Source: Rhodopseudomonas sp. P2A-2r | Lineage (GTDB): Bacteria; Pseudomonadota; Alphaproteobacteria; Rhizobiales; Xanthobacteraceae | Reading direction: 5' to 3' | Length of the DNA stretch: 64,000 nt | NCBI RefSeq assembly: GCF_026015985.1 | Contig: NZ_CP110389.1 | Span: 2,326,001 to 2,390,000 of the forward strand | Shown here: in pieces, positions 27,608 to 37,032 of the stretch | Layout: each line of letters begins with the position of its first letter | Numbering within the stretch: the stretch's first letter is position 1 | The notes under the pieces: model-generated | Seen by the model: the letters and a program-made list of their open reading frames with translations, nothing else | Databases searched by the model: none | Told to the model about the DNA's origin: nothing | Program-made: the position numbers and the translations under genes

Positions 27608-29137
27608 TCAGGCCACGGCTCTGAGGTCTTGCTTTTGGTAGGCCCACGGCAAGAGCGCGTCGATGTCGCGGTTGGGATGACCGCTGGCGATCCTGGTAAG
27701 GACGTCTGTCAGGTAGCCGAGCGGATCGATATCATTGAGTTTACAGGTCTCGATCAGCGAGGCGATGGTGGCCCAGTGCTCGGCACCTCCGTCGGAGCCC
27801 GCGAACAAGGCATTTTTCCGGTTCAGTGTGATCGGTCGGATAGAACGCTCGACGGCGTTGTTGTCGAGTTCGATGCGGCCATCGTCGAGGAAGCGGGTGA
27901 GGCCCTCCCAGCGCGACAGCGCATAGCGGATTGCCTCGGCGAGCTTGCCCTTCTGGCTGATCAGCCCGAGTTTTGCGCGCAGCCAACTCTCCAATGCGTC
28001 GACCAGCGAGCGGCTTTTCTGCTGCCGCACGGTCCGACGCTCCTCGGCGGTGCGGCCGCGGATGTCGTTCTCGATCGCATAGAGCGCGGCGATGCGCTGC
28101 AGCGCTTCGCTGGCGATCGGCGCAGGTCCGGGTGTGGCGAGCTTGTAGAAGTTGCGCCGCACATGGACCCAGCAGAACGCCAGCTGCACGTCGCCGCGCT
28201 CGGCCAGCCGGCGGTAGCCGGCATAGCCATCGACCTGCAAGATGCCCCTGAAGCTGTCGAGATGGGCGATCGGCCGCTCGGCCTTGCGGTCCGGGGCGTA
28301 GACATAGGCCACGCCTGGCGGATCGGATCCGATCCATGGCCGGTCGTCGGCGGCATAGGCCCACAACTGGCCGGTTTTGGTGCGACCACGACCAGGATCC
28401 AGCACCGGCAACGTCGTCTCATCGGCAAACAGTTTTGGCCGCTCTCTGAGCTTGTCGAGCAGGCGTTGGTGCAGCGGACGCAGATGCCAGGCGGCATGGC
28501 CCACCCAGTCTGCCAGCGTCGAGCGGTCTAGGTTGACGCCCTGGCGGCCATAGATCTGGGCCTGCCGATACAGCGGCAGATGATCCGCATATTTGGACAC
28601 CAGCACCTGGGCGATGGTGGCTTCGGTCGGCAGCCCACCCTCGATCAGCCGCGCCGGCGCTGGGGCCTGCACGACGCCATCCTCACATTGGCGACAAGCG
28701 TATTTCGGCCGGATCGTGACCAGCACCCGGAACTTCGCCGGCACGATATCCAGCCGCTCGCTCTTGTCTTCGCCGATCCGGTGCAACGCGCCCTGGCAGC
28801 AGCGGCAGGTCTTGTCGTCGATATCGATGGTGGTCTCGATCCGCGGCAGATGCGCCGGCAGCGCGCCGCGATTGGCCCGACGCTTCGCAGCTCCGGCCTG
28901 TCGTGCGGCCGGTGTCGCCTGCTCAGCTTCCGCGACGTCACGCGCCGCCGCCTGCTCGACGTCTTCCAAACCGAGCTGCATCTGGTCCTCGGGCAGCGTC
29001 TCCGCCCGGCGGCCAAACTGGTGGCGCTGCAGGTCCCTGATGATCTGACGCAGCCGTTCGTTCTGCACCCGCTCGGCGAGCAGCATCGCTTTCAAGGTCT
29101 CGGAATCATCGGGCAATGCGTCGCGCGGCATGATCAA
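27608..29137 (-). CDS. tnpC: IS66 transposase TnpC, copy 2
   Basis: 509 residues, same length as the copy-1 transposase and differing at only a handful of positions (for example QAPAPARL for QAPVPARL, VGHAAW for VGNAAW, PWIGSD for PWNGSE). All zinc-finger and catalytic segments described for copy 1 are present, so this element also looks functional and either copy could mobilise both. Confidence 0.92.
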   Translation of the reverse strand: MIMPRDALPDDSETLKAMLLAERVQNERLRQIIRDLQRHQFGRRAETLPEDQMQLGLEDVEQAAARDVAEAEQATPAARQAGAAKRRANRGALPAHLPRIETTIDIDDKTCRCCQGALHRIGEDKSERLDIVPAKFRVLVTIRPKYACRQCEDGVVQAPAPARLIEGGLPTEATIAQVLVSKYADHLPLYRQAQIYGRQGVNLDRSTLADWVGHAAWHLRPLHQRLLDKLRERPKLFADETTLPVLDPGRGRTKTGQLWAYAADDRPWIGSDPPGVAYVYAPDRKAERPIAHLDSFRGILQVDGYAGYRRLAERGDVQLAFCWVHVRRNFYKLATPGPAPIASEALQRIAALYAIENDIRGRTAEERRTVRQQKSRSLVDALESWLRAKLGLISQKGKLAEAIRYALSRWEGLTRFLDDGRIELDNNAVERSIRPITLNRKNALFAGSDGGAEHWATIASLIETCKLNDIDPLGYLTDVLTRIASGHPNRDIDALLPWAYQKQDLRAVA

Positions 29138-29216
29138 ATCAGATCATGTTTACCAGCATTTTGCGACGTGCTCGATGCTGCTGATTCACTTTGCCACAGC
29201 AACAAACGTCCAGGCG

Positions 29217-29573
29217 TTAGCCGGGCTGTGCCGGCGTCACCGTCTCGCGCGCCGCGTGGACACGCCGCCAATCCAGCCCTTCGAGCAGCGCCGACAATTG
29301 CGCGGCCGACAAATGGATCACGCCATCTTCGATCTTCGGCCAGCGGAAGATGCCGTCCTCCAGCCGCTTGGCGAACAGGCACAGACCCGTGCCATCCCAA
29401 TACACCAGCTTGATCCGATCCGCGCGCTTGGCGCGGAACACGTAGACTGCGCCCGAGAACGGATCCGCCGCCATGCTCTCCCGCACCAGGGCCGCCAACC
29501 CATCGGCGCCCTTGCGGAAGTCCACAGGCCTGGTCGCCACCATCACCCGGACCGCGCCCGTCGGGCCGATCAC
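29217..29573 (-). CDS. tnpB: IS66 accessory protein TnpB, copy 2
   Basis: 118 residues, apparently identical in protein sequence to the copy-1 TnpB, with the TRPVDFRKGADGL signature. It starts within the tnpA stop (GTGA overlap), as in copy 1. Confidence 0.9.
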   Translation of the reverse strand: MIGPTGAVRVMVATRPVDFRKGADGLAALVRESMAADPFSGAVYVFRAKRADRIKLVYWDGTGLCLFAKRLEDGIFRWPKIEDGVIHLSAAQLSALLEGLDWRRVHAARETVTPAQPG

Positions 29574-30010
29574 GCTCCGGCTTTCAGCGCCCGCAACACC
29601 GCGGCGATGGTGTCCGACGGAGCGCCCGCGCCGATGCGCACCGTCACGCCGTCGATCGCAACCTCGATCGTTCCGCCAAGCGGTTCGTCCCGCTGCTGCC
29701 GCCGCGCCTTGCGCTGTCGAGATCCCGCAGTCTCGCACAGTGCCGCGGTAACCACCGCCGGGACGAACCGTGGTTCATCATCCTTGGAAACGACCGCCTG
29801 AGCTTCCCTGACTCGCCGGCGCCAGCCAAACAATTGCTGCGGCGACAATCCGTGCCGCCGTGCCACGCCAGAAACAGAGTCGCCACTGGCTTCGATCTCC
29901 GCGACGACCCGCGCCTTGTCCTCGTCGCTCCACGTCCGCCGGCGCCCCGCACCGGTGAACACCTCCAGCCGCCGAACCGGCTTGGTGATAGCACTATCCA
30001 CTGTGTCCAT
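29570..30010 (-). CDS. tnpA: IS66 accessory protein TnpA, copy 2
   Basis: 146 residues, apparently identical to copy-1 TnpA in protein sequence, with the RRTWSDEDKARVV and LSPQQLFGWRRR helix-turn-helix segments. First gene of the inverted IS66 copy. Confidence 0.9.
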   Translation of the reverse strand: MDTVDSAITKPVRRLEVFTGAGRRRTWSDEDKARVVAEIEASGDSVSGVARRHGLSPQQLFGWRRRVREAQAVVSKDDEPRFVPAVVTAALCETAGSRQRKARRQQRDEPLGGTIEVAIDGVTVRIGAGAPSDTIAAVLRALKAGA

Positions 30011-30090
30011 TCTAAGCCTAGCGGTTCGAACGAAACGAAACGTCGCAGATCAGCACGTCAACCGAAAGGTGGGGCCGGGACGACGCTTAC

Positions 30091-30664
30091 GATACACAGA
30101 CAACGGCCTCTGGATCTTCATCATGCGCCGTATTGATCAAACGCCTTGCGACCTCTGGCGTCCGCGGGAAACGAAGGGACTGATAAGCCACATCGACGTC
30201 ATTGATGCTGCGGCGACCGTTGTCGTCTATCGGCCGGTTCGTCAACTTTTTGTTCTCCCGCCAATATAATCATTGCCGGCGGCGTCCAGCGCAACCACGC
30301 GAAGCGCACCACGTTTAAAGTTGATGGACATCAAATTTCGTGGTGGGTTATCTGAACCCATATGGCGTGCGGAGGCGTTTTTGTCGTCGCGTCCGTGCTG
30401 TGGTTGTGGATCGTAAAAGATCGATCAGACCGGAGGGATCGAACAGGAGGATCAATTCGCATCTCTGGCGCTTCCGCAATGAAGCGCCTCCCCGATGAGC
30501 GCGACGATCCGAGCATTTGCTGAGGCGTTGGAGCGTGAGACACGTCCGCCATCCAGCCTATTGCAGACTCAATCCAGACATCGCCCCAGGTCCGAAAAGT
30601 GCCAAAAACGGAAGTCGCAGGCCTTACTGCACGTCGACGACACGCCCGAGCGACCTTTCGGGCT
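30091..30664. other. Gap right of IS66 copy 2; no gene recognised
   Basis: About 570 bases. A run around 30595-30640 (AAGTGCCAAAAACGGAAG) resembles intergenic relics elsewhere in the window (35504 onward). No convincing gene. Confidence 0.35.
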
Positions 30665-31686
30665 TCACACAAAAAATGAAGAGGTCCTCTCGATCAGCCA
30701 AAACGCAGCCACCGTACCGATCGCGTACGCCGCGATCACGTCGAGCCGATTAAGTGTATGCTGAATCAGGGCAGGTTCGAGGCGAAGCGCCATTGCGGTT
30801 CGGAACAAGCCGCCTGCCGTTAGCACCGCAGCCACGAAAGCCAGCTGCCCGGTCTCTACGCCGAGGTTGAAAAATAGCAGCGCAACGGGGATCGCATGTT
30901 GAGGTAACCCTACCTCAGCCAGCGCTCCGGCGAATCCAAAACCGTGTAGAAGCCCGAAGCTAAAGGCAACTAGCCATGGCAGACGCGCGGTCAGACCTGG
31001 CTTTCCACCGCGTGCATTCAGGATCTCGACGGAAACTAACATGATGCTCAGCGCTATGGTCGCTTCCACGGGCGGACGCGGCACGTTCACGAAACCTAGG
31101 GTCGCCGCGGCAAGCGTAGTGCTGTGTGCGATCGTGAAGGCCGTCACGGTGACGGCGACGCGGCGCCAGTCTCGAACCAGGATCACCAGCGCCAGTACAA
31201 ATAGCAAGTGATCGAAGCCGAAAAAAATGTGTTCGACGCCAAGGCCCAGATAGGTCGCAGCCATTTCTCCTACGCTAGGCACCGCTTGAATAATGAATGC
31301 TGTCTTCGTCGGAGAAAGCCGTTCGGTCTGTGTGGCGCCGGCAAGGCTTTCGATCCGAACCAAGACATCGGTCGACGTGGCCGATAGGCCCTCAATTGAT
31401 ACGGCCTGTCCGATGAGCCCTCCATCCCGCCGTATGGTACGGCGTTCAACATAGGCGCCGTCGCCAAAGGACCCACGGGGCGGCCCTACGTCTTGGGTGC
31501 CCTCGGGTAGTTTGACGTAGATCGCGAGCCGCAGGTCATCCCCCGCGCGGGAATCTTGAAAAGGAGATCATAGGCGCCTGGGCTGGTCTGGCGCATCTCG
31601 AGATAGCCCGGCCGTAGTTCATCCGTGAACGCGGGTGTCGCCAGCAGCGCTGCTAAAACAGTCAATAAAAAGCGATAGCGATTCAT
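30665..31686 (-). pseudogene. HupE/UreJ-family membrane protein, frame broken at a G5 run
   Basis: Integral membrane protein of the HupE/UreJ type; relatives are nickel/cobalt-type permeases. ATG at 31686 opens a signal sequence (FLLTVLAALLATPAFTDEL) and an extracytoplasmic domain; the frame breaks at the run 31540-31544. One extra base would continue it as GDDLRLAIYVKLPEGTQDV and YVERRTIRRDGGLIG into the frame that holds GLGVEHIFFGFDHLLFVLAL, FTIAHSTTLAAATLG and FSFGLLHGFGFAGALAEVGLP, with six to seven membrane spans. The HxxxGxDH-like EHIFFGFDH and HSTT motifs are the expected metal-path residues. The start overlaps the parvulin stop (ATGA). Likely intact if the indel is a sequencing error. 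Confidence 0.82.
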
Positions 31687-32549
31687 CGTTCGATCTCGGC
31701 TGACGTCGCCTTTGCTGAAGGCGTCTCCACGACGATTTCGTAGCGGTCCCGAAGCGAGGCATAAAGCTTCCGTTCCGCCTCAAGGCGCTCCGCGTTCGCC
31801 CACTCTCGGCGAACGGCCGTTCGGACAGCCTCGAGCGGTGGCAGTTCTCCGGATGTTCGTTCCCTGACAAAGACGAAATGCTGCCCGAAGCTCGAAGAAA
31901 TCGGCCCCTGCCAGCGCCCCGTTTCCATGACTGCCATTCGCTTGGCGAAGGCGTCACCAAATACGCCCGTAACCTTGCTCTGAGTCATGGCGCGGAACTC
32001 CTCGCCCAGCAGGAAGGGATCGCCGAGCGCCATCGCATCCACGGACAGGTCGGCTCCAGCCAGAACGCTCCCAAGCTGTTTGCTGTCGCTCTCGAGGGTA
32101 TTCGGCCGCCGCGCGGCGCTCAGGAATATCTGATGAAACGTGAGATGATCCTCGGTCCGGAATCGTTCAGGATTGGCCGCAAGATAGGCGGCAAGCTGCT
32201 CATCGGTTGGCTCGGGTGCGGACATTTTCTCCGCCAGAAATTCCATCTTCTGCCGCACGCGGCGGCGTATGATGACATCGTCGCGGTCCAGGCCGGCCGC
32301 TCGGCCCTCGCGGTAGAAGATCTCGTCGCGGACGTAGTCCTCGATCAGGCCCTGCAGTTCCTGCTCGCTTGGCGGCCGCCGCCAGGTTCGCGCAAATCCG
32401 TCACCGAGGTTGGTGATCCGCGAGGCGGATACCACGATTTTCTCGGGCGGGTCGGCGCTTCGTTTGCCCGCGAGGCCGTAGAGCGCGAACAGCATCGCAC
32501 CAAGCGCAAGGAACTGCAGTAGCGGCTCTCTCAGCAGCCGAGCGATCAA
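31683..32549 (-). CDS. Membrane-anchored parvulin-type peptidyl-prolyl isomerase
   Basis: A 288-residue protein with one N-terminal membrane anchor (LLQFLALGAMLFALYGLAG, about 10-28), a SurA-like helical region (about 40-125, EDYVRDEIFYREGRAAGLDRDD) and a PpiC-type domain (about 133-250, EDHLTFHQIFLS ... LGDPFLLGEEFRAMTQ ... GPISSSFGQHFVFVRERT). It would act as a periplasmic folding factor. The TTG start at 32549 overlaps the DUF3604 stop and its own stop overlaps the HupE-like start, so it is translationally coupled in the middle of a three-gene operon and probably serves one of its neighbours. Confidence 0.85.
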   Translation of the reverse strand: MIARLLREPLLQFLALGAMLFALYGLAGKRSADPPEKIVVSASRITNLGDGFARTWRRPPSEQELQGLIEDYVRDEIFYREGRAAGLDRDDVIIRRRVRQKMEFLAEKMSAPEPTDEQLAAYLAANPERFRTEDHLTFHQIFLSAARRPNTLESDSKQLGSVLAGADLSVDAMALGDPFLLGEEFRAMTQSKVTGVFGDAFAKRMAVMETGRWQGPISSSFGQHFVFVRERTSGELPPLEAVRTAVRREWANAERLEAERKLYASLRDRYEIVVETPSAKATSAEIER

Positions 32550-34497
32550 GGCGTGTACCAGATCGGCGAGGTATAAGCGCGTTCGGTGGTCGTCATCGTA
32601 ACTTCGGCCGGCATTTTGATGCCGAAATATTTTGCGTCATAGGCGGTCCAGCGCGGCGTCGGAATTTCGATCACGCGCACATAGTAGAAGGCCCGCAACG
32701 CCGGGTCGAAGTCGGGGTCCTTCCAAACCGTGATCATCTCGCCCGCGCCGAGGGTGTTGGTCCACGTCGCGTTCCCGACGTCGACGGTGCTGCCGACAGA
32801 TGCCCTGCTGCGGCCGTCGGCGCCGATCGTGCGGCCCCCAGAAACCGCGACGTCGTAAACTCGCTCTTGCGTCTGACCGTCCTTTCCGAGCCAGCCCTTG
32901 ATGACCTGGATGCGATCCAGATTTGCGCCGATCGGATCCTTCAATGCGGCGACGAGGAAGGTGGGCGATTTTCCGTTTGGCGCGTTGCTCAGGTCTCCGC
33001 CCATCGGCACGCCCTTGGTGTAGCCAACTCGCGCCGGCATGCGGTTGTTGGCGTCGGCGGCCTCGAAATCCCAGCCGCCGAAGAAGCGAACGACCATGCG
33101 CGGGCCGGTGGTGGCATATGTTTCGCGCCGCTTCATGGCGTCGAAGATCGCTTCGCGGGTATTTTCCGCGGCCCATACCGCAGCGTATCCGGACGCCGTC
33201 GTCTCCCAGCCCATGATGACTGCCTTGTCGGTCTTGACGAAAGGATGCATCGCTCGACCGGCACTTGGTTCGGAAGAAGACGTCTTGCCGAAGAAATTGT
33301 CCTCCTCGACCGCCGCGAGCCCGGTATGCGCATCGGTGCTGCCGACCAGGCCGAACTTGTAGGGATTAACGCCGAGTTCGGCTTCCATCTTGAGCCCGTT
33401 CTTCAATGCCGAACGGACGTATTCGAATTCCAGCATTTCGGGCTTCTTGACCTCGGTTAGGTCGAGGTTGCCCTTGTCCCAACGGTCGAAGTTCGCGAAT
33501 TCGTCGTTGGGCGAGAGAAACGGATGGGTCTCGCCATCGCCCTTGATCTGGGTCGCCTCGTAAAGCGGTTCCCACCTCATGCGGTTCTCGGCATATTCGC
33601 GGTCGATCCGCTTGCCATTGAACGACTCGATGATCGGAAACATCCGGCCGTTGCTCAGATTGCCATTGTGCGCAAGCGCTAGTATTTCGGCGCCCGTCTT
33701 CTCTTCAACCATCGCCATCCACTTCCAGAGGTCGCGAGGATTTGGGCTGCCCAACGGCGGCAGCGTGGTGAAAGGTTCGACGAGATTTGCCTTTGCTCCG
33801 TTGTCGCGCCAGATGACATTGCGATGAAGGTTGTTACCGCCCGCGTTCGAGGTCCACTCATAGCCGATGAAAGCAGTGAAACTACCCGGATCGTTGGCTT
33901 CTTCCGCCGCCTTGATCGTTTCGCGCCAGGCGCTGCGATAGGCCGGCGTCCCCGGCGTAGGGAATCCCTTGGGCATCCGCCCCTTGCCGAAGCTGGTGAT
34001 GATATCAATGGCGGCCTCCGCCCCCTTGCCGGAATTGATCTCGTCGTACCACTTTCGTCCCTGCGGCGTCGCCAGCAGGCCTGGATCGCCGCCGATCAAC
34101 TGTGGGAAAAAGCCCATGCCGTCCGAATGATCCGCTACCACCATGAAATCCAGGGGCGCGAAAGTTTGGCGCGTTGTCCGCTGGAAGCGATGACTTCCTC
34201 GCCCTTGGCAAAGCGATAAGCGTCCTTCGGGCCGAGCCGGGCTCCGAACGCGCCGGCGTCCATCGAGTAAGAGGTGTGCGTGTGCGTGTCTCCGAAAAGC
34301 GGCCTTGTCGGAAAATTGCGACCCGCATATGGCGAATAGGGCGGCTTGGCGGGGAACGCCTTATCGGCGGTCTCCTTGTCGAGCGTGCCGATGTCAGTCG
34401 TCAGGTCTTCAGCGGCGACAGTGGAAGCAAAAACGCTTGCGGCACAAAGGCCTGCGAGCGCGGATCCTAAGAGGGAGGACAAACGGAACATCGTCAA
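32546..34497 (-). pseudogene. DUF3604-family exported metal-dependent phosphoesterase-like protein, frame broken at a C4 run
   Basis: About 650 residues in two frames. The first starts at 34497 with a signal peptide (GSALAGLCAASVFASTVAAED) and contains FGDTHTHTSYSMDAGAFG, the metal-binding HxH of PHP/amidohydrolase-like DUF3604 proteins. It stops after a frame break at 34153-34156 (+ strand G4). One extra base joins it to the second frame as RPLDFMVVADHSDGMGFF, which continues with ADH, LALAHNGNLSNGRMF, VGSTDAHTGLAA and RETYATTGPR to the end at 32546. Substrate unknown. First gene of the operon with a parvulin and a HupE/UreJ-like permease; that trio recurs in other proteobacteria as far as I recall. 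Confidence 0.82.
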
Positions 34498-34777
34498 CGC
34501 TCCTATGATTTTGGTTCATCAACGCTCGGGGCGCGGTGTGCGAGCCTCTCACGATCATTCCGAGCAAAGCCGTCCAACTCGCTGCGCGAACGATTGTCGG
34601 TCGCCAACACAAATTGACACTGAGGCCGCGCCGCGCGGCCCGATTGCGTCGGACCTGCCGTTACCCCGCCCAATGCAGCCGACACTTCAGCGTCTTGGCG
34701 CTTGTTCGGAGTCGCACATTGAAAATGCAGTGCCACCGCCGCAACAGGATCCTTGCGTTCCTTGTTTTGTCTAAGCG

Positions 34778-35272
34778 TTACTGCTCGACCGGTGTGCCGG
34801 CCGGGACATGGGCGCCCGACGCCGTCCACTGGTCGTAGGTCTGGAACTCCAGGCCGAGCTTGTCGTAGGAGACCCGCAGATAGCCGTCGTTACCACGCAA
34901 TACCGCCGCGGGCACGACTGTCTGGACTTCCTGCGCCATCACGCCGACATAGGCCTTTTCGCTGCCGTTGTAGCTGAAGCGGTAGAAGCCGAGGCCGTTA
35001 TCGAGGTGACCGAGCAGTGAGATGTCGTGCTTAAGCATCATGTCGGATCGCCGAACAACGCGCCGGGTGGTGCGCCGGGCAACGCCTCGCACGCCTACCA
35101 TTGGTGCAACACGTCCCACACCGACCACGGGCCGGACGCCAGGTCGAGCGACGCAGCCGGCGCGGTAGACACCGGCGGCACAATAGACAACGGCATTTGC
35201 CTCGGGTGTCTGGATAGTCATGGTTGCGGAGAATGCGGTAATGCCGAGCGCGGCGAGTACGAGTGAGCGCAT
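34778..35272 (-). CDS. Exported protein with peptidase S74 intramolecular-chaperone domain
   Basis: A 164-residue protein. Start at ATG 35272, preceded by AGGAGAAAAATC; a longer frame upstream exists but this start has both the ribosome site and a clean signal peptide (LVLAALGITAFSATMTI...EANA). Residues 28-75 are Val/Arg/Gly-rich (ARPGVRPVVGVGRVAP). From residue 75 it matches the S74 self-cleaving domain of phage tail fibres: R-Ser76-Asp77-MML-Lys81 (catalytic Ser/Lys), GLGFYRFSYNG, YVGVMAQEV, and DGYLRVSYDKLG. In phage the domain trimerises a fibre and then cuts itself off; here it stands alone on an exported basic peptide. Role unknown. Confidence 0.75.
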   Translation of the reverse strand: MRSLVLAALGITAFSATMTIQTPEANAVVYCAAGVYRAGCVARPGVRPVVGVGRVAPMVGVRGVARRTTRRVVRRSDMMLKHDISLLGHLDNGLGFYRFSYNGSEKAYVGVMAQEVQTVVPAAVLRGNDGYLRVSYDKLGLEFQTYDQWTASGAHVPAGTPVEQ

Positions 35273-35529
35273 GATTTTTCTCCTTCGTTCATCGGTGGCA
35301 GGGGCTTCTCTCAAAAAAGGAATAGCATCAGATTTTCGCACGGCGAGCAAACTGTATTCGGGGCAATACGTGCCCCATAAAATTCGTCCCACTTAGCTGT
35401 GCACTGCAGCGGAGTCCGTCGTGGGTCATTCGCGTCGGTTTGACCGAGCATCGGCGACTTCCGGTCTACCACGCTGAACAGAAAATTCTGGGCTTTGCTT
35501 AAAAGTGCCAAAAGGGGAAGCCACAACAC

Positions 35530-36351
35530 CTAGACGACCGCTACGATTACGTGGGCTTGAATTTTTGCAGCAACCTCGCCACTGCCATGTCTCTCCGCGA
35601 TCGCACAGGTGGCGTGGTCGGTTGCAGCGTCCAGTCCTCCCGCGTCTCTCGCCTCGATTTCGTTGCGAAGAGGAGTTCCTTGACAGTAGGCGACGGCGAC
35701 TTGGCGAGGCGAGGATGCGCGGCTTTGCTCTGCCCTTGTCTCGATTGCCAAACGGGAGAAACCTGCGTCCTTTAGTTCGCTGCCGATCAGCGCGGTGTCG
35801 TGGTAACCGTGGGGCGTGCGCGCCAGAAAATGTGGCGGATCGCTCGAAAAAAGCTTTGCGAGAGCATTCGTCACATCATCGGCAAAAACATTCTCTTCTA
35901 TGCGGTCCCATACGTTGAACAAGAAATATCCTCCGGGCTTCAGCACCCGCTTTGCTTCGCGATAGCCCGATATACGGTCGGGAAAAAACATTGCGCCGAA
36001 CTGGCAGCAAACGAGATCGAAGGCCCCATCTTCGAACGGGAGCGCCAGAGCATCCGCTTGGCGCCATTCGACGCGACCGTCGGGACGTTGCCGCGACGCT
36101 GCGTAGTCGAGCATCGGTTGACTGAGGTCGGTGACAACATACCTTGCGCTGGAAGGCAGTCTTGGCGCCAATGTGCGGGTAACGACCCCGCTGCCCGCAG
36201 CGGTTTCCAAAACGGCGCTTGGCGAAAGGGACGCCGCTCGTTTCGCGATATCTTCAGCGAACGGCTCAAAGATCAACGGCACCATATGGCGGTCGTAGTT
36301 GTCCGGAATAGAGCCAGCGAACACTTTGTCAGATTCCGACATGGCGATCAC
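35530..36351 (-). CDS. Class I SAM-dependent methyltransferase
   Basis: A 273-residue cytosolic methyltransferase (Methyltransf_11/25 type). Motif I is VLETAAGSGVVTRTLA (about residues 46-62), followed by ARYVVTDLSQPMLDYA, the acidic-loop region WRQADALALPFEDGAFDLVCCQFGAMFF and RVLKPGGYFLFNVWD, all in the usual order and spacing. Substrate cannot be inferred; relatives act on small molecules. A GTG at 36351 and ATG at 36342 are possible starts; the ATG (MSESDKVF) is the more usual N-terminus. It is the last chromosomal gene before the prophage. Confidence 0.85.
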   Translation of the reverse strand: MIAMSESDKVFAGSIPDNYDRHMVPLIFEPFAEDIAKRAASLSPSAVLETAAGSGVVTRTLAPRLPSSARYVVTDLSQPMLDYAASRQRPDGRVEWRQADALALPFEDGAFDLVCCQFGAMFFPDRISGYREAKRVLKPGGYFLFNVWDRIEENVFADDVTNALAKLFSSDPPHFLARTPHGYHDTALIGSELKDAGFSRLAIETRAEQSRASSPRQVAVAYCQGTPLRNEIEARDAGGLDAATDHATCAIAERHGSGEVAAKIQAHVIVAVV

Positions 36352-36943
36352 CTGTCACTCAGTTCGATGGCTGGAACACTACCATGGATTGTCCGCTCTG
36401 GGTCATTGGCGTCGCTTTTCACATGTCAACGGAATGTCCGCTATCCGACCCATTCAGGACCTCTCGTTTCGTGTTGCGAGCACTAGGATAGACATAATTC
36501 GAGCTCCCGACCCGGGGGCCTCGAATGATGAGATATGAACTGACGGACTTTAAGCGGGCAGCCATCAGGCCGTTCTTTCCGCACAAGCCGCTCAGCTTTC
36601 CGAGAAGGACGACCGGCGGGTCCTCGACGGAATGCATTTGGCTGCGCTTATGGGTCCACGCCCTAGCTAGATCTTAAGCTGCATATTGGCAGACAGCCGA
36701 CCGACGGGGATGATTTCCAGGAGAAGTCTGAGCGTCCCAGAGACGGTGACGGACACGAGCATCGCGGTTTTGACCCCCTCGAAAACTTTTCTCACCTCCG
36801 TTGGCAAAAACGGAATCAAGCGAGGATTTCAATACGATTTCAACGATGTGGCGAGATCGACTCGGTCTTAATGGTGCGGATCGAGTCGTTCTTAAACCGA
36901 AATCGACTCGTTCTTTCGTAGTCCGCACACAATCTGAAAACGT
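36352..36943. other. Intergenic region left of the prophage attachment site
   Basis: About 590 bases without a convincing gene. It contains degenerate TGTCCGC-type relics around 36385-36445 and three imperfect direct repeats at 36855-36916 close to the attachment core. Confidence 0.4.
36855..36916 (+). repeat. Three imperfect 16-bp direct repeats beside the attachment site
   Basis: GATCGACTCGGTCTTA (36855-36870), GATCGAGTCGTTCTTA (36879-36894) and AATCGACTCGTTCTTT (36901-36916), spaced 22-24 bases, about two helical turns. They could be protein-binding sites or relic sequence; they lie on the side of the core opposite the integrase. Confidence 0.4.
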
Positions 36944-36990
36944 TGGTGGGCCTGCCTGGACTCGAACCAGGAACCAGACCGTTATGAGCG
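36944..36990 (-). other. Prophage attachment core: 3' part of a tRNA(CAU) gene
   Basis: Read on the minus strand the sequence gives the anticodon loop CTCATAA (anticodon CAU), a variable region, a perfect T arm (CCTGG-TTCGAGT-CCAGG), the 3' acceptor strand CAGGCCC, discriminator A and CCA. The D arm and 5' acceptor strand are absent, so this is not a working tRNA but the 3' fragment left by integration. It lies 42 bases past the integrase stop. The intact tRNA-Met or tRNA-Ile2 should sit at the other end of the prophage, outside the window. Confidence 0.8.
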
Positions 36991-37006
36991 ATACGCTTTT
37001 CTGCGA

Positions 37007-37028
37007 AATCCCTTTAAAAATAGGGATT
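37007..37028 (-). terminator. Hairpin directly after the integrase stop
   Basis: AATCCCT and AGGGATT form a perfect 7-bp stem around an AT-rich loop, four bases after the end of the integrase gene on the minus strand. No clear U tract follows, so termination is only probable. Confidence 0.4.
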
Positions 37029-37032
37029 CTTG

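Larger units (their letters stand above)
27595..30090 (-). mobile_element. IS66-family insertion sequence, copy 2, no target duplication
   Basis: A 2496-bp inverted near-identical copy of the element at 19976-22471, with the same termini. The flanking octamers differ (GCTCTGCC left, GATACACA right), unlike copy 1, which suggests recombination or an adjacent deletion after insertion. Its left end truncates the ZapA-like gene. Confidence 0.95.

Noticed and set aside
36944..36990. Functional tRNA gene
   Set aside because: The D arm and 5' acceptor strand are missing, so only the 3' fragment is present.
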